64,000 nt of DNA from an uncultured Prevotellaceae bacterium (GTDB lineage Bacteria > Bacteroidota > Bacteroidia > Bacteroidales > Bacteroidaceae): positions 62,001 to 126,000 of the forward strand of contig CACZVN010000006.1 of assembly GCA_902784615.1 (NCBI GenBank), in the 5' to 3' direction. Positions 16,837 through 27,590 of this stretch are shown here, in pieces. The translations under genes and the position numbers were made by a program. Below the pieces are notes generated by a model. That model was not told the origin of the DNA. It did no database searches and saw only the letters and a list, made by a program, of their open reading frames with translations. How positions within the stretch are numbered: the first letter of the stretch is position 1; every line of letters starts with the position of its first letter.

Positions 16837-17052
16837 GGAAGTACAACCTGTTGCAATAAAGACTGTCAACCCTTCCAGAAAGGCTCCGTAGAAAAAATGC
16901 ATGGCTCTTTTCAGAAATCCTGTACTCCTTATTTTTGCTAAAGTGGCTCCAAATTTTCGTCCCGAGCCTTGGGACAAACCCTAAAAAACGTATGGCCAAA
17001 GATATTGAGTATAAAACTAATTCGATTATGTAAAAAAAGTGGGAGAAAATGC

Positions 17053-17080
17053 TTTGAATCACAGATTTTTTGTATCTTTG
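17053..17080 (+). promoter_or_regulatory. Probable promoter of the large surface protein
   Basis: TATCTTTG at 17073-17080 lies 23 bases before the ATG at 17104. The best upstream TTTG (17053-17056) is only 16 bases away, shorter than usual. The 267 bases between the Nudix gene and 17104 otherwise hold a second isolated TATTTTTG at 16930-16937 and a weak hairpin at 16959-16975; I see no gene there. Confidence 0.6.
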
Positions 17081-17103
17081 TCCCCAAATATATAAGGTAC
17101 GCG

Positions 17104-20100
17104 ATGAAACTAAAGCATCAAACTATCCGCAGACTACTAACCGTCATCTTTATGATGGCAGGCTTTTTTGGTGGTGTAAGCCGTGCCTTTGCACTGAGTG
17201 GGAGTGGTACACAGGCTAATCCGTATAAGATAACAAGCGAAGATGATTGGAAACAGTTCTGCATCATAGTTAATGAACAGAATAATTTAGATTCATGGGC
17301 AGTATTGACAGCAGACATCGGCGTCAATGTCTCTACAGCAAGTGACCTTTATCAGAAAATGGTTGGCAGGCCTGTACCTTCAGGTTCCAGTGGTTTGTCA
17401 TATCATAGTTACAAGGGCACTTTTGATGGTCATGGTCACACGCTGTTTTTTTATTTCTCTAAAAGTGCTTTAAATGGGCAGTCATCTGATGTTGGAAAAT
17501 ATATAGCTCCTTTCGGTTTTGTAAGGGGCGCCACTATCAAGAATCTGAAAGTTGATGGTTCTATGACTGTTCCAAGTAGTGGGAATAGTAATAATGATAA
17601 GCAGAATAAGTTTGCTGCTGGTATTGTCGGGTCTGCAAGTGACAATACGATTATTCAGAATTGTATAAGTAGTGTTACTCTCAATTCAGAAATCCCAGGA
17701 GACGGCTCTCACGGTGGTATCGTTGGTCTCGTCAATTCATATTCTACAGTCACAATTAAGGATTGTATTTTTAATGGTAGATTATTGGGTAGTTCTACCA
17801 ACAACTGTAGTGGCTTTGTGGGCGCAGGTTATAATCTGACTTCATCAAAGTGTATTATTAGTAATTGTCTTTTTGCCCCAGAAGAGATAACAATGAGTAC
17901 TCAAGGGGCTGCCACCTTTTCTCGATGTGCAGGTACTATCAGTAATTCTTACTATAAAACATCTTTTGGAGCAACAAATGATCAAGGTACCAATGCATCA
18001 AGTATGTCTGCAGATGACCTTGTGACAGCACTTAATTCAGGAGCGACTTCTGGAAACGAGTCTTGGATGATTCATAACAATCAATACTATCTGAAACCAT
18101 TTGAACACTATGTCGATATTACAGGATGGGTGTCTGGGTTCTCTGCTAATCCTCCTGTGATTAAGGGAAATCATAGCACTAATTCCATTATTTATGCATA
18201 TTATAGTGATGATGGGGTGTATTCTTTAGGTTATGATCCTCCTACTAATCCTGGTCATTATAGAGTAAGTGCTACCATTGCACCAGGTTATACTGCGGAG
18301 GGAGACTATTGGTATGGATGGAATGATATCATGAAATTCTGTGTTGTCAATGCTCCGACAGGTGCGACATTATCCTATAATTACAATGCCCAGACTTTGC
18401 TCACTAATGGTGGTTCTGCCGCTGTAGGTACTTTCTATTATAAACTAGGCACTGATGGGGAGTGGTCAACCAGTTTTCCAACGGCAACGGAAGCTGGTGA
18501 CTATAAAGTCTATTATTATGTGAAAGGCGATGCTTCTCATAACGATATCATCAGTGACTCTTACTTCGTTCCTGTTACCATTGCCGCCAAGACGGTGAAT
18601 TCAGAAAGTGGTAATTTGAAAATAGAGTTACCTGCGACAATGACTTATACCGGTTCTGCCTTAACGCCTACCGTGACGGTAAAGGATGGTGATATAGTGA
18701 TCGATCCCTCGGAATACACTGTCAGCTTTAGTAACAACGTTAATGTCGGAGATAGTCCAGTGACGGTGACTATAACTGACAAAACGGGTGGTAACTATAC
18801 GGTCAACGGTACGGCACAATTCACGATTGTCAAGGCTGCTCCTACCTATACGGCTCCTACAGCCAAGGATCTCACCTATAACATGAACGTGCAGGAACTG
18901 ATCAATCCAGGTGGCACAAGTCATGGCACCTTTGAATACAGCAGCGATGGAACGACCTTTACTACCGTTACTACGGGATTTGTCGGAACGGAGGCCAAGG
19001 ATTATCTGATTTATTACAGGCTTATTGGTGATTCCAATCATAACGACGTCGGTAATGACCCTAATCCTCCTCTTACGCTTACTGTCAAAATCAAGCCGAA
19101 ACCTGTAACCACTCCAGGATTAGAGATCCTTCTGAGTCCGGACACGTATTACTATGACGGTACGGCCAAGACGCCCTCTGTGACGGTGAGAGATGAAGGT
19201 ACGGTGATTTCGTCAACGGAATATACGGTCGATTACGGCAATAATATCAATGCTGGTACTGTGACTGTGACGCTGAAAGATAATCCTGATGGAAACTATA
19301 CCGTCAGTGGTACTCAGACATTTACCATTCTTCCGCAGGTCCCCACCGTTACACCACCTACGGCCATCTCTGGTCTTATCTATAACACGAAAGCACAGAA
19401 CTTGCTATTGGCAGGAACTGCCGTTGGTGGTACCGTGGAGTATAGCAGCGACGGCACGAATTATTCTACCACCATCCCCCAGGGAACGGATGCCAAGCAG
19501 TATCCTGTATATTACAGGGTGAAGGGAGATATTAACCATACTGACAGGGATCCCGTGCAACTCTATGTCACCATCAGTCCGAAGACGGTGAGCAGTCCTA
19601 CCATCAATCTTGATCCATCAAGCTTTACCTACGACGGCACGGAGAAGAAACCCGCGGTGACCGTAAAAGACGGAGAGACAGTGATTCCTGCGTCAGAATA
19701 TGCCGTGGAATACTCCAACAATGTGAATGTAGGTACGGCCATGGTGATTGTCACGGATAACACGGGTGGCAACTACATTGTGAATGGCTCTGCGAATTTC
19801 ACTATTCTGTCTGCTAACTCTGGCATCACACCGCCTACGGCGAAGACCGATCTCGTGTATAATGGCGAGAATCAGGAACTGGTGACGGAAGGCAGTGCCA
19901 CGGGCGGTACGATGTACTACGGCCTGAGCCGCAGCAGTTTCTCGACGGTGGTGCCTACTGGAAAAGAGGCCAAGAAATATACGGTCTATTATAAAGTGGT
20001 GGGTGATAGCAACCACGAAGACAGTGAAATCAGCTCTGTGGATGTGACCATCGCTCCAAAGACGCTGTCAAGTCCGGAGATCATTCTTACTCCTTCTACC

Positions 20101-23100
20101 TTTATTTATGACGGAACGTCGAAGGAGCCTGCGGTGACAGTGAAGGATGGTGATGCTATTGTGCCCGCTGCGGAATACACCATCGCCTATTCTGACAATA
20201 AGAATGTGGGAACAGGAACGGTGACCATTACGGACAATGAGGGTGGAAACTATGTGGTCAACGGTACGGCCCACTTTGCCATTACGAATGCCGATGCCAA
20301 TGTGACGCCGCCCACGGCCAAGACAGGGCTCATCTATAATACCCAGCCCCAGCAACTGGTGAACTTAGGCACTGTTGTAGGTGGTACGATGGAGTACAGC
20401 CTCGACGGCAAGACATTCTCCACCGATGCTCCCATGGGTACTGATGCCCAGCAATATACGGTGTATTACAGGGTGAAAGGTGATGAGAACCACGGTGACA
20501 GCGATCCTTCCTCGTTGACTGTCACGATCAGCCCCAAGACAGTAAGCAATCCCGTTATCACACTGAGTACCACGGCCTACGTCTATGATGGTAAGGAGCA
20601 TAAGCCTGATGTGACAGTGAAAGATGGAGAAGTGGAGGTGCCTGCCTCGGAATATACCGTTGACTATTCAGACAATATCAATGTGGGCACAGCGATGGCG
20701 ATTGTCAAGGATAAGGAGGGCGGCAACTATATTGTGAACGGAACGAAGAACTTCACGATTGTCAATGCCAATGCTGACGTGACGCCACCAACGGCAAAAA
20801 CCAATCTCGTGTATAACGGTACGGCCCAGCAGTTGATTTCTGCAGGTAAAGTAAAAGGTGGTACGATGGAGTACAGTCTTGATAATAATGCTTATACCGT
20901 TGAGATTCCTACAGGGTTGGAAGCTAAAGATTATAAAGTGTATTACAGAATTAAGGGCGACGCAAACTACTCTGATGAAGATGCATCATCGCTGACGGTA
21001 ACCATCAGCCCTAAGACTGTGAATGAGCCGAATATCGTTTTGGATCCTGCGAGTTTCGTCTATGACGGTAAGGAAAAAAAGCCATCTGTTACGGTGAAGG
21101 ATGGTGATACGGTGATTCCAGTGTCGGAATATATTGTCAGCTATTCTGACAATACAGCGGCAGGAACTGCCACGGTGACCATCACGGATAATGAGGGTGG
21201 AAACTATACCGTCAGCGGCTCGGCTAATTTCAGTATTGTGGCTGCCGTGGCAGGTGTTACGTTGCCAGAAGCTAAATCAGACCTTGTCTATAACAGGTTA
21301 GAACAGGAATTGGTCATTCCTGGTAGCGCTGACGGAGGTACTATGGAGTACAGTCTTGACAACAAGAATTATTCTACCAAGGTTCCTAAAGGCACGAATG
21401 CCAAACAATATACCGTGTATTTCAGGGTAGTAGGTGATGATAATCATGTCAGTATGGATCCCAAATCGCTGACAGTTACCATCAATGCGAAATCGTTGGC
21501 CAGTCCTGTCATTGAATTGTCAGAAGTGTTATTCACATACGACGGTACGGAGAAGAAACCAGGAGTGACCGTGAAAGACGAGGATGTGGAGGTGCCTGCC
21601 TCAGAATATACTGTTGAGTATTCTGATAATATTAATGTAGGAACCGCCATGGTAATTGTCAAGGATAAGGATGGCGGCAATTATATCGTCAATGGTACAA
21701 AGAACTTTAATATTGTTGCTGCAGGGACTGGTGTGGTACCACCCACAGCCAAGACCGGCCTTGTGTATAATGGTGCGGCTCAGCAGTTGGTTACGGCTGG
21801 TAGTGCCAAGGGGGGTACCATGGTGTACAGTCTGGATAACAACACTTACGCTAAGGAGATTCCTACAGGAACAGACGCCAAGCAATATACGGTGTATTAC
21901 AAGGTGGAAGGTGACGATAACCATTCTGATAGTGATTTTGGCTCTGTGGATGTTACCATCAGTCCAAAGACGGTGAGTGAGCCGACGATTATTCTGGAGC
22001 CAGCGAGCTTTGTTTACGATGGTGTGGAGAAAAAGCCTGCAGTAACAGTGATGGACGGTGAAACGGAGATCCCGACTTCTGAATATACTGTCAGCTATTC
22101 TGACAATACAGCGGCAGGAACTGCCACGGTGACCATCACGGATAATGAGGGTGGCAACTATACCGTCAGTGGTATGGCCTATTTCAGTATTATTACCGCT
22201 GTGACTGGTGTTACGCTGCCTACGGCCATATCTGGCCTCGTTTATAACGGGTATGCACAGGAACTGATTGTTGCGGGTAGTACTGTAGGTGGAACGATGG
22301 AGTACAGTCTTGACAATAATAACTACTCAACCAAGGTTCCCACGGGTACGGATGCCAAGCAGTATAACGTTTATTTCAAGGTAATAGGTGATGCCAATCA
22401 CGCCAGTATGGATCCTGTCATGCTCACTGTAACGATCAGTTCGAAGTCACTGACCAGTCCTACGATCGAGTTGAATCCGTCACATTTCGTTTACAATGGT
22501 CAGGCTAAGGAGCCTACTGTGACGGTAAAGGATGGAGAAATGGTGGTGCCAGCCTCTGAATATACAGTCAGCTATTCCAATAATGTCAATGTAGGAACAG
22601 CCACGGTGACCATTAAGGACAATCCAGGCGGAAACTATGTCGTCAGTACCACGGCCACCTTCCAGATTTATGATCCAAACACCGGCTTTGTGGCGCCTGT
22701 AGGGATTTCCGGACTTATATATAACGGCAAGGCTCAGGAACTGGTCTTGGCGGGAACGGGTGTTGGTGGCGTTATGAAGTACAGTCTCGATGATAAGAAC
22801 TACTCTACGCTTATCCCCACGGCGACGGATGCTGGCAACTATAAAGTATATTATAAGGTTGTCAATGAAGAGAATAACGTCGAGAGAAACACAGGTTCTG
22901 TTAAGGTTACCATCAGTCCGAAGACCATCATCCTCTCCATTACACTACGGGGGGCACCAGAGTCTGTACCTTCTATTACGGTGGTGGACGGACAGGGTAA
23001 TCTATTATCATCCGATGACTATTCAACTGTGATCACCGACAAGGATGGTAAAGTAGTGACACCACAAGGTAACAGATTGGAGGTGGGTGACTATGTGTTG

Positions 23101-23847
23101 ACTGTCACGCCGATAGGTAACTATACAGGACCTTCCGTCTCTGTGTCCTTCCACGTCAGGAGGGCCTACTCGTTTGTCTTTACCATGACGTCTGATATCA
23201 TCGGTGTCTGTCTGCCTTTCGACAGGGACGTGCCCAAGGGCTATCATGTCTATTACTTCGACAGGGTAGGAGATGATGGCTATCCCGTGTTCAAGCGGAT
23301 ACTGCTCAACAAGATGAATGGTGGCGAGCCCTATCTGTTGAGGTATGTGGGATCGTCGGCAGTGCGTAGTGAGACAAGGGGCACTAACACGATTGATCTG
23401 ACACCCAGTAACTTAGGACTGATAGATATCTCTATGCCCATCAAGAGTCAGACTAATCAGAATATGGTCTTCACAGGCACTTTCGACGACATGACTAGAA
23501 CCAAGGCTCAGACGGAAGGCGCCTATCTCCTCCAAAGAGACGGCTCGTGGAAACCGATTAACAGTGGTGGCAAGGGCGACGATGTCTGTCTGGAAGCCTT
23601 CCTGGCTTATATCCGTATGAAGGACCGTACGACACCTTCTGCCATGCTGAAGACGAGGTTGGTGGCTACCAATGGAGAACCAGAGCCAGACCCGATCCCC
23701 ATGGCTATCAATGCCCTTATCTTGGAAGATGAGGACGGTCATCAGGAATGGTATGATATGCAGGGCCGTCGCCTCGAAGCCCCGCAGAAAGGTGTGAACA
23801 TTCTCCGTACGGAAGACGGCAAGACCAGGAAGGTAGTAGTGCGTTAG
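17104..23847 (+). CDS. Giant secreted repeat protein with beta-helix head and YDG/MBG-like tandem repeats
   Basis: The start at 17104 follows the promoter and begins a clear signal peptide (MKLKHQTIRRLL, cleavage after AFA near residue 30), giving 2247 residues. Residues about 30-330 hold GLUG/beta-helix style repeats (GTFDGHGHTL, GGIVGLVNSYSTVTIKDC). Residues about 415-2020 are ten alternating pairs of two Ig-like units: type A (PTAKTGLVYN..QQLV..G...GGTMEYS) and type B (FVYDG.EKKP.VTVKDG). After one degenerate B unit comes a domain with MTSDIIGVCLPFDRDVP, and a C-terminal tail with WYDMQGRRL and VNIL, of the kind seen on type IX-secreted or surface proteins of Bacteroidetes. It is probably cell-surface or extracellular. 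The first 1.5 kb is distinctly more AT-rich than its neighbours, which could reflect transfer. The ligand is unknown. Confidence 0.85.
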   Translation: MKLKHQTIRRLLTVIFMMAGFFGGVSRAFALSGSGTQANPYKITSEDDWKQFCIIVNEQNNLDSWAVLTADIGVNVSTASDLYQKMVGRPVPSGSSGLSYHSYKGTFDGHGHTLFFYFSKSALNGQSSDVGKYIAPFGFVRGATIKNLKVDGSMTVPSSGNSNNDKQNKFAAGIVGSASDNTIIQNCISSVTLNSEIPGDGSHGGIVGLVNSYSTVTIKDCIFNGRLLGSSTNNCSGFVGAGYNLTSSKCIISNCLFAPEEITMSTQGAATFSRCAGTISNSYYKTSFGATNDQGTNASSMSADDLVTALNSGATSGNESWMIHNNQYYLKPFEHYVDITGWVSGFSANPPVIKGNHSTNSIIYAYYSDDGVYSLGYDPPTNPGHYRVSATIAPGYTAEGDYWYGWNDIMKFCVVNAPTGATLSYNYNAQTLLTNGGSAAVGTFYYKLGTDGEWSTSFPTATEAGDYKVYYYVKGDASHNDIISDSYFVPVTIAAKTVNSESGNLKIELPATMTYTGSALTPTVTVKDGDIVIDPSEYTVSFSNNVNVGDSPVTVTITDKTGGNYTVNGTAQFTIVKAAPTYTAPTAKDLTYNMNVQELINPGGTSHGTFEYSSDGTTFTTVTTGFVGTEAKDYLIYYRLIGDSNHNDVGNDPNPPLTLTVKIKPKPVTTPGLEILLSPDTYYYDGTAKTPSVTVRDEGTVISSTEYTVDYGNNINAGTVTVTLKDNPDGNYTVSGTQTFTILPQVPTVTPPTAISGLIYNTKAQNLLLAGTAVGGTVEYSSDGTNYSTTIPQGTDAKQYPVYYRVKGDINHTDRDPVQLYVTISPKTVSSPTINLDPSSFTYDGTEKKPAVTVKDGETVIPASEYAVEYSNNVNVGTAMVIVTDNTGGNYIVNGSANFTILSANSGITPPTAKTDLVYNGENQELVTEGSATGGTMYYGLSRSSFSTVVPTGKEAKKYTVYYKVVGDSNHEDSEISSVDVTIAPKTLSSPEIILTPSTFIYDGTSKEPAVTVKDGDAIVPAAEYTIAYSDNKNVGTGTVTITDNEGGNYVVNGTAHFAITNADANVTPPTAKTGLIYNTQPQQLVNLGTVVGGTMEYSLDGKTFSTDAPMGTDAQQYTVYYRVKGDENHGDSDPSSLTVTISPKTVSNPVITLSTTAYVYDGKEHKPDVTVKDGEVEVPASEYTVDYSDNINVGTAMAIVKDKEGGNYIVNGTKNFTIVNANADVTPPTAKTNLVYNGTAQQLISAGKVKGGTMEYSLDNNAYTVEIPTGLEAKDYKVYYRIKGDANYSDEDASSLTVTISPKTVNEPNIVLDPASFVYDGKEKKPSVTVKDGDTVIPVSEYIVSYSDNTAAGTATVTITDNEGGNYTVSGSANFSIVAAVAGVTLPEAKSDLVYNRLEQELVIPGSADGGTMEYSLDNKNYSTKVPKGTNAKQYTVYFRVVGDDNHVSMDPKSLTVTINAKSLASPVIELSEVLFTYDGTEKKPGVTVKDEDVEVPASEYTVEYSDNINVGTAMVIVKDKDGGNYIVNGTKNFNIVAAGTGVVPPTAKTGLVYNGAAQQLVTAGSAKGGTMVYSLDNNTYAKEIPTGTDAKQYTVYYKVEGDDNHSDSDFGSVDVTISPKTVSEPTIILEPASFVYDGVEKKPAVTVMDGETEIPTSEYTVSYSDNTAAGTATVTITDNEGGNYTVSGMAYFSIITAVTGVTLPTAISGLVYNGYAQELIVAGSTVGGTMEYSLDNNNYSTKVPTGTDAKQYNVYFKVIGDANHASMDPVMLTVTISSKSLTSPTIELNPSHFVYNGQAKEPTVTVKDGEMVVPASEYTVSYSNNVNVGTATVTIKDNPGGNYVVSTTATFQIYDPNTGFVAPVGISGLIYNGKAQELVLAGTGVGGVMKYSLDDKNYSTLIPTATDAGNYKVYYKVVNEENNVERNTGSVKVTISPKTIILSITLRGAPESVPSITVVDGQGNLLSSDDYSTVITDKDGKVVTPQGNRLEVGDYVLTVTPIGNYTGPSVSVSFHVRRAYSFVFTMTSDIIGVCLPFDRDVPKGYHVYYFDRVGDDGYPVFKRILLNKMNGGEPYLLRYVGSSAVRSETRGTNTIDLTPSNLGLIDISMPIKSQTNQNMVFTGTFDDMTRTKAQTEGAYLLQRDGSWKPINSGGKGDDVCLEAFLAYIRMKDRTTPSAMLKTRLVATNGEPEPDPIPMAINALILEDEDGHQEWYDMQGRRLEAPQKGVNILRTEDGKTRKVVVR
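18345..23160 (+). repeat. Coding tandem repeats: about ten A+B Ig-like dimers, roughly 480 bp each
   Basis: Unit A (about 85 residues) alternates with unit B (about 74 residues). Ten A and nine intact B units can be recognised, plus a degenerate last B. Nucleotide similarity is uneven: the B unit from 21138 and the one from 22092 share about 75 almost identical bases. They are exactly 954 bases (two A+B periods) apart, which indicates recent duplication or gene conversion. Confidence 0.85.
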
Positions 23848-23865
23848 GTAAGAAAAACAGCAATT

Positions 23866-24690
23866 ATGGCAGCAGGAAAGTGGATTGGCGGATTTATCGG
23901 TTGGATGGCCGGAGGACCCTTGGGGGCTTTGGCAGGCTATCTGTTGGGGTCACTCTTTGACTCCATGCTCGATGGGGTGAATACGCCAGATAACTCTGGC
24001 ACTTGGGGATCAGGTTCGCAACGCTCTTATCAGACTTATAACGAGGCCTATCAGCGGGCCTATCGCCAGCGGATGCAACAGGGAAACCGTAACAGTTTCC
24101 TTTTCTCCTTGCTCGTGCTCTCCTCTTATATCATCAAGGCCGACGGTAAGGCCATGCACTCAGAGATGGAGATGGTGCGCCAGATGCTGCGCCAGAACTT
24201 CGGTAACGATGCCGTCTCGCAGGGTAATGAGATTCTGAACAAACTTTTCGACGAACAGAAGCGCGAGGGTTGGCAGCAGTTCAAGCAGACCGTGCACCAG
24301 TGCTGCGGACAGATCAACCAACAGATGGACTACTCGCAGCGTCTCCAGTTGCTGAACTACCTCGTGATGGTGGCGAAGGCCGATGGCAGTGTGCCCCAGA
24401 GCGAGATCACGGCCCTGAAGGAGTGTGCCCTGTGGATGGGTCTGCGCGAGAGTGAGGTCGATACCATGCTCCATCTGGAAGGCAACACCCTGGAGGATGC
24501 CTATAAGGTGTTGGGTGTCAGTCCGAATGCCAGCGACGACGAGGTGAAGAAGGCCTATCGTAAACTGGCCCTTGAACATCATCCAGACAAGGTGGCAGCC
24601 CTTGGCGAGGATGTTCGTAAGGCTGCTGAGAAGAAATTCCAGGAGATCAATGCTGCCAAAGATCGTATCTGGAAAGCCCGCGGACTATGA
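23866..24690 (+). CDS. TerB and DnaJ domain protein (DjlA-like co-chaperone)
   Basis: The 274-residue protein begins with a Gly/Ala-rich segment that may insert in the membrane ([21 protein letters not shown]). A TerB-like all-helical domain follows at about 80-190 ([20 protein letters not shown] and [16 protein letters not shown], each with the KADG metal-type loop). A C-terminal J domain spans about 208-274 with the essential HPD ([11 protein letters not shown]). The layout matches DjlA-type co-chaperones that stimulate Hsp70 at the membrane. It starts 18 bases after the surface protein gene and overlaps queH by four bases. Confidence 0.88.
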   Translation: MAAGKWIGGFIGWMAGGPLGALAGYLLGSLFDSMLDGVNTPDNSGTWGSGSQRSYQTYNEAYQRAYRQRMQQGNRNSFLFSLLVLSSYIIKADGKAMHSEMEMVRQMLRQNFGNDAVSQGNEILNKLFDEQKREGWQQFKQTVHQCCGQINQQMDYSQRLQLLNYLVMVAKADGSVPQSEITALKECALWMGLRESEVDTMLHLEGNTLEDAYKVLGVSPNASDDEVKKAYRKLALEHHPDKVAALGEDVRKAAEKKFQEINAAKDRIWKARGL

Positions 24691-25262
24691 AACAGCCAGC
24701 GATTGTGATTCCCGAGGGTCTGCACGAGGTGTTGTTGCATGCCTGTTGTGCCCCTTGTTCATCGGCCATCGTCGAGTGGATGCTCGCCAATGGCATACGC
24801 CCCACCATATTTTATTACAATCCGAATATCTATCCCCGTGAGGAGTATGAGATCCGTAAGAATGAGAGCAAACGCCATGCGGAGAGCCTGGGCATCCGTT
24901 GGATTGATGGCGACTACAATCATGAGCAGTGGCGGCAGGGCGTCTGTGGTCTGGAGGGAGAGCCTGAGCGGGGGAAGCGTTGCCAACAGTGTTTTATCCT
25001 GCGCTTGACGGTGGCTGCGAAGAAAGCGCAGGAACTTGGGATTCCGTATTTCGCTACCACATTGGCCTCTTCCCGTTGGAAGAGTCTGGAACAGATAGAG
25101 CGGGCAGGTCATCAGGCAGAACAGACTGTTGAGGGGGTAACCTTCTGGGCACAGAACTGGCGCAAGGGTGGGCTTCAGGAACGTCGTAACCAACTGCTGA
25201 AAGAATTTGATTTCTACAACCAACAGTATTGCGGTTGTGAGTTCTCTATTCGCCCTATTTAA
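24687..25262 (+). CDS. queH: Epoxyqueuosine reductase QueH
   Basis: QueH performs the last step of queuosine synthesis in tRNA, reducing epoxyqueuosine. The 191-residue protein has the family cysteines in order: HACCAPCSS (Cys20, Cys21, Cys24), [10 protein letters not shown] midway and QQYCGCEFS at the C-terminus; these bind the iron-sulfur cluster and a metal. The start ATG overlaps the preceding stop (ATGA), implying coupled translation with the J-domain protein. It is followed at once by a terminator hairpin. Confidence 0.9.
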   Translation: MKQPAIVIPEGLHEVLLHACCAPCSSAIVEWMLANGIRPTIFYYNPNIYPREEYEIRKNESKRHAESLGIRWIDGDYNHEQWRQGVCGLEGEPERGKRCQQCFILRLTVAAKKAQELGIPYFATTLASSRWKSLEQIERAGHQAEQTVEGVTFWAQNWRKGGLQERRNQLLKEFDFYNQQYCGCEFSIRPI

Positions 25263-25303
25263 GAAAAAACGAGGCTTAAAGTTTGCGAGTCTCGTTTTTT
25301 TAT
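25263..25303 (+). terminator. Terminator of queH overlapping the ffh promoter
   Basis: AAAAACGAG at 25265-25273 pairs with CTCGTTTTT at 25291-25299 and is followed by more T. The loop contains the TTTG (25282-25285) of the ffh promoter, so the same bases end one unit and begin the next. Confidence 0.75.
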
Positions 25304-25313
25304 TGTACCTTTG
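25282..25313 (+). promoter_or_regulatory. Promoter of ffh-folD
   Basis: TTTG at 25282-25285, 20 bases, then TACCTTTG at 25306-25313, 23 bases before the ffh ATG. It is a consensus Bacteroidetes promoter. Confidence 0.88.
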
Positions 25314-25335
25314 CGCCCCAAAATAAACAGATAAT

Positions 25336-26700
25336 ATGTTCGAAAATTTAAGTGACAGACTTGAACGGTCGTTCAAGATATTGAAAGGTGAGGGAAAGAT
25401 CACCGAGATCAATGTAGCCGAGACTCTGAAGGACGTGCGCCGTGCCCTGTTGGATGCCGACGTGAACTTCAAGGTGGCCAAGACTTTCACGGACACCGTG
25501 AAGCAGAAGGCGATGGGTATGAACGTGCTGACAGCCGTGAAGCCCGGACAGTTGATGGTGAAGATCGTCCACGACGAACTCGCTGAACTGATGGGTGGCA
25601 AGGCTGCAGAGTTGAAGGTCGAGGGTAGGGCAGGTGCTCCTGCCATCATCCTGATGTCTGGTCTGCAGGGTTCTGGTAAGACCACGTTCAGTGGTAAGCT
25701 CGCCAACCTGTTGAAGACGCGCAACCATAAGAAGCCCCTGCTCGTGGCCTGTGACGTGTATCGTCCTGCAGCCATCGAACAGTTGAAGGTGGTAGGACAG
25801 ACCGTTGGTGTGCCTGTCTATTCCGAGCCCGACAACAAGAACGTGGTGGAGATTGCCAACCATGCTATTCTGGAGGCGAAGGCTAAGGCTAACGACGTGG
25901 TGATTATCGATACCGCTGGTCGTCTGGCCGTTGATGAGGAGATGATGCAGGAGATTGAGACCCTGAAGAAGGCCGTCAATCCCAACGAGACCCTCTTCGT
26001 AGTTGATTCGATGACGGGTCAGGATGCTGTGAATACGGCTAAGGAGTTCAATGACCGTCTCGACTTCGACGGTGTCGTCCTGACGAAGCTTGACGGTGAC
26101 ACCCGTGGTGGTGCTGCTTTGAGTATCCGTACCGTCGTCACCAAGCCCATCAAGTTTGTGGGAACGGGTGAGAAGATGGAGGCCATCGACGTGTTCCATC
26201 CTGAGCGTATGGCTGACCGTATCCTCGGCATGGGTGATATCGTCAGTCTCGTGGAGCGCGCCCAACAGCAGTTCGATGAGGAGGAAGCCCGTAAACTGGA
26301 GAAGAAGATTCGCAAGAATAAGTTCGACTTCGATGACTTCATGGGTCAGATTCAGCAGATTAAGAAGATGGGTAACATCAAGGATCTGGCTGCGATGATT
26401 CCTGGTGTGGGTAAGCAGATCAAGGACCTGGATATCGATGATGACGCCTTCAAAGGTATTGAGGCTATCATCAACTCGATGACACCTAAGGAGCGTGCCA
26501 ATCCTGATATCATCAACCAGAGCCGTAAACTGCGTATTGCCAAGGGTTCTGGTACGAAACTGGAAGACGTGAACCGTTTGATGAAACAGTTTGACCAGAC
26601 ACGTAAGATGATGAAGATGGTGACGGGTATGAACTCGTCGAAGATGGCACAGATGGCCAATGCCATGAAAGCCATGAAGGGCGGGATGCCGAAGTTTTAA
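25336..26700 (+). CDS. ffh: Signal recognition particle protein Ffh
   Basis: The 454-residue SRP54 GTPase has an N domain (1-95), a G domain with the P-loop GLQGSGKTT at 109-117, [20 protein letters not shown] and [10 protein letters not shown], and a Met-rich M domain from about 325 ([22 protein letters not shown]) that binds signal sequences and 4.5S RNA. It targets nascent membrane and secreted proteins to FtsY and SecYEG. The length is normal. It has its own consensus promoter and lies 11 bases before folD. Confidence 0.97.
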   Translation: MFENLSDRLERSFKILKGEGKITEINVAETLKDVRRALLDADVNFKVAKTFTDTVKQKAMGMNVLTAVKPGQLMVKIVHDELAELMGGKAAELKVEGRAGAPAIILMSGLQGSGKTTFSGKLANLLKTRNHKKPLLVACDVYRPAAIEQLKVVGQTVGVPVYSEPDNKNVVEIANHAILEAKAKANDVVIIDTAGRLAVDEEMMQEIETLKKAVNPNETLFVVDSMTGQDAVNTAKEFNDRLDFDGVVLTKLDGDTRGGAALSIRTVVTKPIKFVGTGEKMEAIDVFHPERMADRILGMGDIVSLVERAQQQFDEEEARKLEKKIRKNKFDFDDFMGQIQQIKKMGNIKDLAAMIPGVGKQIKDLDIDDDAFKGIEAIINSMTPKERANPDIINQSRKLRIAKGSGTKLEDVNRLMKQFDQTRKMMKMVTGMNSSKMAQMANAMKAMKGGMPKF

Positions 26701-26711
26701 TCAATAAGTAT

Positions 26712-27590
26712 ATGCAACTGATAGACGGAAAAGCAACGGCAGCGGCCATCAAGGCTGAGATTGCCGAAGAGGTTAAGGAGATTGTTGCTAAGGGTGGCAA
26801 GCAGCCCCATCTGGCTGCTGTATTGGTAGGTCACGATGGTGGGTCGGAGACGTATGTGAAGAACAAGGTGCTGGCTTGTGAGGCTTGTGGTTTCAAGAGC
26901 ACGCTCATCCGTTTCGAGGATAATATCACGGAAGAGGAACTCCTGGCATGTGTGGATAAGCTGAACAAGGATGAGGATGTCGATGGTTTCATCGTACAAC
27001 TGCCCTTGCCTGAGCATATCGACGAGCAGAAGATCATCGAGGCCATCGACTATCGTAAGGACGTGGATGGTTTCCATCCCATTAACGTGGGTCGCATGGC
27101 AATCGGTCTGCCTTGTTTCATCTCGGCTACGCCTCTGGGTATCATCACCTTGTTGAAACGCTACAACATTGAGACCAGTGGTAAGAAGTGCGTCATCCTC
27201 GGACGTTCGAACATCGTTGGCAAGCCTATGGCCCAGCTGATGATGCAGAAACAGTATGGCGACGCCACGGTGACGGTGTGCCACTCTCGTTCGAAGACGT
27301 TGAAGGAAGAGTGCCGAGCAGCTGATATCATCATCGCTGCCATCGGACAGCCCGACTTCGTCACGGCTGACATGGTGAAGGAGGGTGCCGTCATCGTTGA
27401 TGTGGGTACCACTCGTGTACCTGATGCTACCCGTAAGAGCGGCTTCCGCCTGAATGGTGACGTGAAGTTCGACGAAGTGGCAGAGAAGTGTTCTTATATC
27501 ACCCCCGTTCCTGGAGGCGTAGGTCCCATGACCATCTGCTCTCTGATGAAGAATACCCTCGCCGCAGGCAAGAAAGAATATTATAAATAA
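26712..27590 (+). CDS. folD: Methylenetetrahydrofolate dehydrogenase/cyclohydrolase FolD
   Basis: A bifunctional 292-residue enzyme that interconverts 5,10-methylene-THF, methenyl-THF and 10-formyl-THF. Family signatures are visible: [14 protein letters not shown] (catalytic Tyr and Lys near residues 43-48), [19 protein letters not shown], the NADP loop [14 protein letters not shown] and the C-terminal [11 protein letters not shown]. The length is typical. It is in one unit with ffh, and its TAA overlaps the next ATG by one base. Confidence 0.96.
   Translation: MQLIDGKATAAAIKAEIAEEVKEIVAKGGKQPHLAAVLVGHDGGSETYVKNKVLACEACGFKSTLIRFEDNITEEELLACVDKLNKDEDVDGFIVQLPLPEHIDEQKIIEAIDYRKDVDGFHPINVGRMAIGLPCFISATPLGIITLLKRYNIETSGKKCVILGRSNIVGKPMAQLMMQKQYGDATVTVCHSRSKTLKEECRAADIIIAAIGQPDFVTADMVKEGAVIVDVGTTRVPDATRKSGFRLNGDVKFDEVAEKCSYITPVPGGVGPMTICSLMKNTLAAGKKEYYK

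Noticed and set aside
16969..17103. Upstream in-frame extension of the large surface protein.
   Set aside because: It lies before the promoter box at 17073-17080 and would place 45 residues before a perfect signal peptide.
18345..23160. Long tandem repeat array that could suggest CRISPR or a DNA satellite.
   Set aside because: The repeats are about 480 bases, in frame, and encode Ig-like units; there are no short direct repeats with unique spacers.
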